NCBI GenBank assembly: GCA_043816165.1
Contig: JBDRIE010000024.1
Coordinates: 1-28,850 of the forward strand
Direction of reading: 5' to 3'
DNA: 28,850 nt
DNA from: JAACEU01 sp043816165
GTDB lineage: Bacteria > Patescibacteriota > Gracilibacteria > UBA1369 > LOWO2-01-FULL-3
The notes beneath the pieces are model-generated. The model saw nothing but the letters and a program-made list of their open reading frames with translations. It was not told where the DNA came from and did no database searches. Positions 21,359 through 27,740 of this stretch are shown piece after piece. How positions within the stretch are numbered: the stretch's first letter is position 1; the number at the start of each line of letters is the position of its first letter. The position numbers and the translations under genes were made by a program.

Positions 21359-24274
21359 ATGATTTTCAAATTATCACGCTATTTGTTCCTTATTGGGCTT
21401 TTTGCCTTAGTTTCAGCGACTGCTTTTGCGGAAGGAGATGTTGTTTGTAGCGGGCGAGTGATGGGCTCAACGACTAATTTTAATCCGAATTTTGGTGAAT
21501 TGTATTTTGATACGCATGGTGCTCCCGATGGGGGAATTCCTGTTGGATATGAAGATAAATATGATCAAACCGTGGACGTTTCTATTGTTGGAGGAACTAC
21601 AGGTATTGCCCCTGCGGATAGAGCGGATGCGGCTTGTGTGAGCGAAGGGATTGGGAATTTTAGTTGGGATGGAGTGATTTTGAACAATTACGAATATCAA
21701 ATAGAGAAATATGCTTGGAGCGATAATTTGGGATTTATTGATTTTCTTGGTGAAGAGAGTTTTGGTGTGAAGATTGGACCGGATGTTGCGGGAACCAGGG
21801 AATTGGCTGGATATGCATGGAGTGGTTCAGGTACCGGACCGGCTTTTGGATATATTCAATTTAAAGGTCAGATGGCAGATTTGACTCCTCCTCTTCAGTA
21901 TGGAGTGACTATGAATTCTGCAACCGGAATGCTTTCCGGTTATGCTTGGAGTGAAGCCGGAATTTGGATTGATTTTACCGGTGTTCAGATAGAATTGCCG
22001 GGTGAAGAGCCACCTCTTGCCGTAGAAGGTATATGTGCCGGGGCCGATTATGTCTGTGTGGATGTTTCAATTCATGAAGAAGTTGATGATTATTGGTATG
22101 ATCTTGAAGTATATTTGATGGAAGACGATGGTGTTACTCCATTGGATCTTACTGCTTATGATTTAGCTATAGATTTTGTTTGGGAAGATACTATCAAGTT
22201 GAATCAGTTGGCTTATTCAACGGGAGATTTTAGCGAAGATATTGCACCGGTTGAGAATGGAGGTGGAATTTTGAAAAAACCTCTTTCGATTGCCAAGAGT
22301 TCTGAATTTTTGAATTTGTTTCAGGAAGTCGGAATTAAAACCGGTCATTATCAATTGAAAGAAAAGATAAGGTCGGTTGCGCCCACTTCCGCTTCAAATG
22401 TTTCTCTTACAACAAGTACATTGCCTCCATTAGCTATAAAAAATGAATTCTTTGCGGATGAATTGTCTATTGGTGGAAAGGTTTGGACAAGTAAAATTGA
22501 GCCGAATGAGCTAATTTTGAAAAGGATTGATTATGAGATTAAGAAAGGAGGAGTGCCTGTTTTAGGAGTGAATAGCCCTGTTTATCCTGGTAATTTGGGA
22601 TCCGGTTATCGATTCGAGTTTGCACCGATTATCGATATAGGAACTCTCTACGCAGGTGACCATGAGGATACAATTATCGGATTTAGAAATGTTCCAATCA
22701 GTTTCACAATGAAGGAAAGTCATAGTAAGTATTTGGAGTATTCTAATGCGGAAGTGTATGCAATGCTTGATTATGATAGGACGTTAACTACATCAGAATG
22801 TGCTGTCGACACTTATTCAAACTTTGATTATTATTTTACTGATGAAAAGTTAGATGCTATTGCGGTTGAATATAACGGCTATGGTGATTGGAGTTTCACT
22901 TCGATTATTCCCGATTCTTATGTGAGTGCGGCTAAGTTTGCACTTGGCGATCTGGCAAGTGAACAGGTTTACAATGCGGTTGCCGCTCTTCCAGAATATG
23001 ATCCTGAGGATCCGGGGGCCGGTTTGCCATGTGATGTGGTGCAGGGACCAACTTTGTATACAGTGGTGAAATATGAGGTTCCAGGGTTGAGTCATGAGCC
23101 TATTTATTATTACAGTAACAAAGTTCCAAGAATTCTATCAGCCGCGTACAATCCTGCGGCGATAATTCATGGTAATGTGTACGCGCCTAAGGCATTTAGT
23201 CCGACTGCAAGTCATGAAACACAAGAGACCGGATATTTGTCGGTGAATATTGTTCGAAATACTATTAATGAAAATATAAGTAAGTCTTTGGGGGAAGTTG
23301 ATTTGACCGGAGGTGGAGCGTGTGTGGTTACCGGGTTGGCGGAAAATGGAGAGTTAAAAATTAGTTGCGCAAGTGATAAATATAGAAAGTTTGATGTTGG
23401 AGATGAGCATGTTCTCTTTTTCAAAGAGACTGAGGTTACCCTAAATATGGGGGATCCGAACTATGTTAATGATTCTGAGTTCTGGGGAAATTGGGTAATT
23501 GTTGTACAGGATGCTCCGGTTTTTATTGACAGTGATCTTTATCATGACGACCCTGCTGACGGAAAATTGGTTCTTATCAGTATGAGCACTTATGATGGTT
23601 CTTGTGATGTGAATAATATTTATTTGCATGCGGATGTGAAAAATATTGATGCGAATATTGTGGCTGATTGTTCGTTGTTCCCTTATCATCCGGTTGTGGC
23701 AATGCCGGGAGCTGATGGAATTCCGGATTGGACATTTGAGGAGAAGGTCGGATATTCGGGGCAAAAGCTGTTTAGAGGAAGTATTGCTTCGAGAAATACT
23801 ATAGGTGGAGCGGATTTGGATTCTCTTGCCGGAAAAGAATATTTGTTACTTGGAACGGGGGAAGTTATGGAACTTCCTGTTTCTCTTGATGAACGGCTTG
23901 ATGCGCAGAATTATGATCTGAACTATATGGCGTTCTTTACTCTTTCTGTTGAGCTTGCTGATAACGGATGGCCTATTGATCAGAGATGCCAGAAGGCTTT
24001 GACTATTGAGGATATGGTGAATATTAATAACGATGTGGATGTTTATGGGGAGGCTGTTGATGAATTTGATAATCCTATGCAGTGTGACGGTATAGATTTG
24101 GTACAGTTTGATCCTAATACTTTGGATGGGGATTTGGTTGTTGCTGAAGAGGACCGAGTAAATCTTGCTCGTGGACTTGATAATGATGCTGATTTCAATC
24201 CTATCTACATTTATGCGGCGAGTTCCGGATCGTTTGTATTTGAAAAATCGGGAGAAGTTACTAGCTGGAATTAG
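21359..24274 (+). CDS. Large secreted or surface protein with YAWS repeats
   Basis: The 971-residue protein starts with a Sec signal peptide (MIFKLSRYLFLIGLFALVSATAFA, written here as a basic start, hydrophobic core and AFA cleavage site near 24). Three related segments follow near residues 117, 150 and 193 (YAWSDNLGFIDF, GYAWSGSGTGPAFGYIQF, GYAWSEAGIWIDF), a motif I associate with large surface proteins of uncultured bacteria. The remaining 750 residues are acidic, rich in beta-prone stretches, and hold about a dozen cysteines but no domain I recognise. No C-terminal anchor, sorting signal or second membrane segment is visible, so it is either released or held by other proteins. It is monocistronic. 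A role in adhesion or surface-layer structure is only a guess. Confidence 0.8.
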   Translation: MIFKLSRYLFLIGLFALVSATAFAEGDVVCSGRVMGSTTNFNPNFGELYFDTHGAPDGGIPVGYEDKYDQTVDVSIVGGTTGIAPADRADAACVSEGIGNFSWDGVILNNYEYQIEKYAWSDNLGFIDFLGEESFGVKIGPDVAGTRELAGYAWSGSGTGPAFGYIQFKGQMADLTPPLQYGVTMNSATGMLSGYAWSEAGIWIDFTGVQIELPGEEPPLAVEGICAGADYVCVDVSIHEEVDDYWYDLEVYLMEDDGVTPLDLTAYDLAIDFVWEDTIKLNQLAYSTGDFSEDIAPVENGGGILKKPLSIAKSSEFLNLFQEVGIKTGHYQLKEKIRSVAPTSASNVSLTTSTLPPLAIKNEFFADELSIGGKVWTSKIEPNELILKRIDYEIKKGGVPVLGVNSPVYPGNLGSGYRFEFAPIIDIGTLYAGDHEDTIIGFRNVPISFTMKESHSKYLEYSNAEVYAMLDYDRTLTTSECAVDTYSNFDYYFTDEKLDAIAVEYNGYGDWSFTSIIPDSYVSAAKFALGDLASEQVYNAVAALPEYDPEDPGAGLPCDVVQGPTLYTVVKYEVPGLSHEPIYYYSNKVPRILSAAYNPAAIIHGNVYAPKAFSPTASHETQETGYLSVNIVRNTINENISKSLGEVDLTGGGACVVTGLAENGELKISCASDKYRKFDVGDEHVLFFKETEVTLNMGDPNYVNDSEFWGNWVIVVQDAPVFIDSDLYHDDPADGKLVLISMSTYDGSCDVNNIYLHADVKNIDANIVADCSLFPYHPVVAMPGADGIPDWTFEEKVGYSGQKLFRGSIASRNTIGGADLDSLAGKEYLLLGTGEVMELPVSLDERLDAQNYDLNYMAFFTLSVELADNGWPIDQRCQKALTIEDMVNINNDVDVYGEAVDEFDNPMQCDGIDLVQFDPNTLDGDLVVAEEDRVNLARGLDNDADFNPIYIYAASSGSFVFEKSGEVTSWN

Positions 24275-24279
24275 GTCGC

Positions 24280-24410
24280 TACAGTCGGGATAATGAGCTC
24301 GCGTCCGGCCGCTCCCCTGACGGGGGCCAGCGGCATGACCCTTTCGGCCCTTCGCGCTATCCTCGCCTTAGCTCGGAGGGACACTCCGCTACGCTGCGTG
24401 TCTGGTACCA
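24280..24410. other. Short GC-rich island between convergent genes
   Basis: This stretch is much richer in G and C than the flanking genes. It holds a strong hairpin in which GCCGCT (24309-24314) pairs with AGCGGC (24330-24335), with CCCC and GGGG inside. It also contains the end of the phosphohexomutase gene, including repeat copy 2. The hairpin may stop transcription from both sides, but no T-tract follows. It looks like inserted sequence that now supplies the gene's last codons. Confidence 0.6.
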
Positions 24411-25808
24411 ATCGAGGCTGACTTCCGGGTGGAGGCTTAGTTGTTCTATCATTATTTTTTGGATTTCATCGAGTCTTTCTTGGGTGTTGGATTCGAAACG
24501 GAGGGTGAGGTTTGGGCTTGTGTTTGAGGCGCGGACTGCTCCCCAGGAGTTTTTGTCAAAGTTTACGCGGACTCCGTCGATTGTTATGCAGTCATAGTTT
24601 TTTGTGAAATATTCGACCAAGGAGGCGACGATTTCGAATTTTTTGTCGTCCGGGCAGTAGGCTTTGAATTCCGGGGTAGTGAAGGCTTTTGGGAGATCGT
24701 TGAACATTTGGGAGAGTGGGCGTGTTTCGTTTGAGAGAATTTGGATAATTTTTCCGGCGGCGAGGAGAGCGTCGTCGAAGCCGTAGTAATTTTCCGCGAA
24801 AAACAAGTGTCCTGATACTTCACCCGCAAGTGGTGCTTGAATTTCTTTCATTTTTTTCTCGATGAAGCTGTGGCCCGTTTTGCACATAATCGGCTGTGCT
24901 CCGAGTTCCGCCATTTTGTTTATAATTACTTGTGAAACTTTTATGTCGAATACGATTTTTGGGTTTTTTACGCGGGTCATGAGGTCCCGGGCGAGAAGAA
25001 GTAGCATGAAGTCCGATGAATACATGTGTCCTTTTTCGTCCACGACTCCTACTCTGTCTCCGTCACCGTCAAATCCTATGCCGAGATCCGCGTGTTCTTC
25101 TTTTACTTTTGCGATCAGGTCTCTCATGTTTTCCAGTTCTTCGGGGTTTGCTTCGTGGTTTGGGAAAGTTCCGTCGAGATCGCAGTAGAGTGGCACGACT
25201 TCACATCCGATTTTTTTGAGGAATTCGGGTGCGAATGCTCCTGCTGTTCCGTTGCCGGCATCGACAACCACTTTGAGTTTTCGTTTGATATTGATTCTGG
25301 AAGTTAGGTCCTGAAGGTATTGTGGCCAGATGTCTTGTTTTGTGTTTGTGCCTGGGGTTTCTGCTGTTTCGAGTTGGTTGTTTTGGATGACTTTTAGAAT
25401 TTTCTGGAGTTCTTCTCCACAAATCGGGTGGGCACATGATGTCACGGTTTTAATTCCGTTGTACTGTTTTGGGTTGTGGCTTGCCGTGATGTTTGTCGCT
25501 GAGTCGAAATCGAGTGCGCATGACGCCCAGTAGATCATTGGGGAAATGCTTATTCCGATGTCTGTTGTGTCGATTCCGGTTTCGTTCAGGCCTTTGATAA
25601 AGGCGGCTTTGAGTTTTTCTCCGGTGAGTCTGTTATCGCATCCGACTGCCATGTTTTTGGTACCGTATTTTTGTTTGAGGTAGGTCCCGGTGCCTTTTCC
25701 GATGAGGTAAACAGTTTCTTCGGTCAGGTCTGCTTGGCTGCCGTCTTCCGGGTCAGCGATTCCTCTAATATCGTAGGCTCTGAAAATGTTTGGATTTATT
25801 TTGATCAT
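24357..25808 (-). CDS. Phosphomannomutase/phosphoglucomutase
   Basis: Interconverts hexose 1- and 6-phosphates through a phosphoserine, feeding nucleotide-sugar synthesis for the envelope. The 483 residues start with MIKINPNIFRAYDIRGIAD, typical of the AlgC/ManB-type family. The active Ser lies in TASHNPKQYNGIK near residue 110, the metal loop is GFDGDGDRVGV near 246-251, the sugar-binding loop GEVSGHLFF lies near 330, and the phosphate-binding end is RASNTSPNLTLRFE. The last about 18 residues (from WYQTRSVAECPSE) come from the GC-rich island and repeat copy 2, and extend past the usual end (family about 455). It starts 3 nt after the NadM gene's stop, so they are co-transcribed. Mannose versus glucose preference cannot be read from sequence. 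Confidence 0.93.
   Translation of the reverse strand: MIKINPNIFRAYDIRGIADPEDGSQADLTEETVYLIGKGTGTYLKQKYGTKNMAVGCDNRLTGEKLKAAFIKGLNETGIDTTDIGISISPMIYWASCALDFDSATNITASHNPKQYNGIKTVTSCAHPICGEELQKILKVIQNNQLETAETPGTNTKQDIWPQYLQDLTSRINIKRKLKVVVDAGNGTAGAFAPEFLKKIGCEVVPLYCDLDGTFPNHEANPEELENMRDLIAKVKEEHADLGIGFDGDGDRVGVVDEKGHMYSSDFMLLLLARDLMTRVKNPKIVFDIKVSQVIINKMAELGAQPIMCKTGHSFIEKKMKEIQAPLAGEVSGHLFFAENYYGFDDALLAAGKIIQILSNETRPLSQMFNDLPKAFTTPEFKAYCPDDKKFEIVASLVEYFTKNYDCITIDGVRVNFDKNSWGAVRASNTSPNLTLRFESNTQERLDEIQKIMIEQLSLHPEVSLDWYQTRSVAECPSELRRG
24376..24405 (-). repeat. Palindrome-like repeat, copy 2 (end of the phosphohexomutase gene)
   Basis: This 30-nt segment matches 15855-15884 with three mismatches and can form a small hairpin through GACAC and GTGTC. 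It encodes TRSVAECP in this gene, read in another frame than in pheT. Confidence 0.8.
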
Positions 25809-25811
25809 GAA

Positions 25812-26348
25812 TTAGTATGAGTTGTTATATTTTGTTATGTCCATCGTGTTTTTGATGGTTTTTTGGCGGGAGGGAATGCCCCATTCTTTTAGCAGTTTTG
25901 TTGCGGCTTTTGGTACCATCTTTTCCCATTCTTTTCCTTTTAATAAGGCTGTTCGAACTTTTGTGGCGCTAAGCTTGAGTGTTCTTTTTAGCTGAATTAT
26001 TTCCAGTCCCGTCTTGAGGTAGCACGCTTTGACGATTTTGGATCCGGTGTAGAGGCGAGTGTATGGAGGAACGTAAATGTTTATGTGGTTAACCCAGAGT
26101 GCATAGTTGTTTACGTTTCTAATCGGGATTATGCAATATTTTTCTGCCGGAATTTTGGCTTCTTTTAGCGATTCGTCGATGACTTGGAATCTTTCCGATG
26201 CTGTTAGTGGATTGTTTTGGATAAAATTTTTCTCTGCACTACCAATCACGATGATTATTCTTTCGTTTTCTTTTAGAATTTTTTTAACCATTTCCAAGTG
26301 TCCTTTGTGAAAGGGTTGGAATCGTCCGATGAAGAGTGCGGATTGCAT
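25812..26348 (-). CDS. nadM: Nicotinamide-nucleotide adenylyltransferase, NadM type
   Basis: Joins NMN (or nicotinate mononucleotide) to ATP to make NAD or deamido-NAD. The 178 residues begin ALFIGRFQPFHKGHLEMVKKIL, with the nucleotidyltransferase HxGH-type motif HKGH. They continue IIIVIGSAEKNFIQNNPLTASER and IPIRNVNNYALWVNHI, a pattern typical of the archaeal-type NadM family and unlike bacterial NadD. LSATKVRTALLKG takes the place of the family's ISGTxIR. The length matches the family. The nadE gene lies upstream on the same strand, with a hairpin element between that carries this gene's -10 box. The start ATG 26348 is about two bases after the predicted transcription start. The substrate preference is inferred from the family. 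Confidence 0.88.
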   Translation of the reverse strand: MQSALFIGRFQPFHKGHLEMVKKILKENERIIIVIGSAEKNFIQNNPLTASERFQVIDESLKEAKIPAEKYCIIPIRNVNNYALWVNHINIYVPPYTRLYTGSKIVKACYLKTGLEIIQLKRTLKLSATKVRTALLKGKEWEKMVPKAATKLLKEWGIPSRQKTIKNTMDITKYNNSY

Positions 26349-26356
26349 GGGATTTC

Positions 26357-26362
26357 ATTATA
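26357..26362 (-). promoter_or_regulatory. -10 box of nadM inside the hairpin element
   Basis: The minus strand reads TATAAT eight bases before the ATG at 26348. Five of its six bases fall in the outer arm of the 26358-26471 inverted repeat. No good -35 is seen. Confidence 0.55.
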
Positions 26363-26471
26363 CTATTGGTGAAATATTTTTTCTGTTTTCCGCGATACAC
26401 ATTACTCAGCTAGCATGTACGCCGAGTTGTATCGCAAGTCAAACCTCAAAATTATTTCACCAATAGTATAA
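26358..26471. repeat. Multi-stem hairpin element between nadE and nadM
   Basis: Perfect 19-bp outer arms TTATACTATTGGTGAAATA (26358-26376) and its complement (26453-26471) enclose a perfect 8-bp stem GCGATACA/TGTATCGC (26392-26399, 26428-26435). Inside is a 7-bp stem with one mismatch, ACTCAGC/GCCGAGT, closing the loop TAGCATGTAC (26411-26420). The same loop caps the element between pheS and pheT, although their outer arms differ. Possible readings are a small non-autonomous mobile element or an RNA structure in a minus-strand transcript. Confidence 0.85.
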
Positions 26472-26493
26472 GCAAAAATTAAGATTTCGCAAT

Positions 26494-27249
26494 TTAAGAA
26501 GTGGCTTTTATCATGAATGTCGGTTGGAGTTTGTGTCGGTTTATTTCTATGAGGCGGAAAATTTTGTGGACGGCGTGTGGATTTAGGCCTTTATCTATGA
26601 GGTCGTCTTTGGTTAGGCCGTTATCGATGTGTTTTAGGACTGTATCTATTTCTTTGTATGAAATTCCCAGTTCATCTTCGTCAGTTTGTCCCGCATAAAG
26701 TTCTGCTGAAGGTGTTTTTTGTAAAAATTCATCCGGAAGTCCGACGTGGTCAGCCAGTTTGTACACATCTTCTTTGAGGAGATCTCCGATTACCTCTATG
26801 TCTGCGGCCAGGTCTCCGTGTTTTGTTCCGTATCCAAGCGCTAATTCGCTTTTGTTTGAAGTTCCGATTACCAATGCGTTTCTGGTGTTTGAGAAATTGT
26901 AGAGAACGGTCATTCTGATTCGGGCTTTTGTGTTAATTTGTGCGAGGTCGTTTGGTCTCCACGGAAGTGACAAGAAATCTGTGAGAAATTTGTTAATGGG
27001 AACGCTAAACGCTTCTACATTGAGGAATTGACAGAGAGTTTTTGAGTGGAGATAATTTTCGTCAGATGAAACTCCTTTTTCCGGCATCAAAATTGCAGTG
27101 ACGTTGTCAGGTCCGAGTGCATCAACTGTAAGTTTCAAGCAAAGTGCGGAATCTATTCCTCCGCTAACTCCAATAACGGCTTTCTCAAAGGCATTTTCTT
27201 TGAAAAATTTGTGAACCCCAGCGACGATTTTCGTGTAGATGTTATGCAT
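26494..27249 (-). CDS. nadE: Ammonia-dependent NAD synthetase
   Basis: Amidates deamido-NAD to NAD with ATP and ammonia. The 251 residues match the short, NH3-dependent form without a glutaminase domain. The PP-loop SGGIDSALCLKL lies near residues 30-40. NTKARIRMTVLYNFSNTRNALVIGTSNKSELALGYGTKHGDLAADIEVIGDL is the family signature region (cited by its ends ARIRMTVLYNF and GYGTKHGDLAAD), and KTPSAELYAGQTDEDELG is also typical. A TATAAT box seven bases before the ATG suggests a leaderless transcript separate from the smpB gene 43 nt upstream. With nadM it would complete NAD synthesis. Confidence 0.95.
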   Translation of the reverse strand: MHNIYTKIVAGVHKFFKENAFEKAVIGVSGGIDSALCLKLTVDALGPDNVTAILMPEKGVSSDENYLHSKTLCQFLNVEAFSVPINKFLTDFLSLPWRPNDLAQINTKARIRMTVLYNFSNTRNALVIGTSNKSELALGYGTKHGDLAADIEVIGDLLKEDVYKLADHVGLPDEFLQKTPSAELYAGQTDEDELGISYKEIDTVLKHIDNGLTKDDLIDKGLNPHAVHKIFRLIEINRHKLQPTFMIKATS

Positions 27250-27256
27250 TAATCTA

Positions 27257-27262
27257 ATTATA
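27257..27262 (-). promoter_or_regulatory. -10 box of nadE
   Basis: The minus strand reads TATAAT, then seven bases, then the ATG at 27249. The start of transcription would fall at or just before the start codon. Confidence 0.6.
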
Positions 27263-27292
27263 AAACTTTTTAAGAATAATGGAAGGGTAATT

Positions 27293-27739
27293 CTACTGGA
27301 AGCGTTTTAGCTGACGCTTTATTTCCATTTCTTGGGAGCGTTTGCGTAAGGCATCGCGTTTGTCGTGGAGTTTTTTACCTCGACAAATGCCTATTTTTAT
27401 TTTGATTAAGCCTTTTTTGCTGTAGAGGTTTATTGGGATTGCGGTGACTCCTTTTTGGGAGATTTCTTGGTCGATTTTTGCGATTTCTTTTTTGTGGAGA
27501 ATGAGTTTTCGTTTGCGGGTTGGCTCATCGATAGCGCGCGCGGAGTGTTTGTAACGCGAAATGTGCACTTCATTCAAAAAGGCTTCATCGTTTTCTACAT
27601 CGACAAATCCTCCTTGCAGGTTTGCTTGATTGCCTTTGATGGACTTTACTTCATCACCATTCAAAACGATTCCAGCTTCGAAATCTTCCAAAACTTCATA
27701 GTCGTGAAGAGCCTTTTTGTTTTTTGCGTAAGAGGGCAT
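27293..27739 (-). CDS. smpB: SsrA-binding protein SmpB
   Basis: Binds tmRNA and carries it to stalled ribosomes. The 148 residues match the family (about 150-160). Signatures are NKKALHDYEVLEDFEAGIVL (OB-fold start), GDEVKSIK, NEVHISRYKHSA, RKRKLILHKKEI, and the basic C-terminal tail from KKLHDKRDALRKR onward, which enters the mRNA channel. The tmRNA itself is at 117-560, about 27 kb away in this window. The start is one base from the stop of the upstream spermidine-synthase-like gene, so they are probably translated from one message. Confidence 0.96.
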   Translation of the reverse strand: MPSYAKNKKALHDYEVLEDFEAGIVLNGDEVKSIKGNQANLQGGFVDVENDEAFLNEVHISRYKHSARAIDEPTRKRKLILHKKEIAKIDQEISQKGVTAIPINLYSKKGLIKIKIGICRGKKLHDKRDALRKRSQEMEIKRQLKRFQ

Positions 27740-27740
27740 T

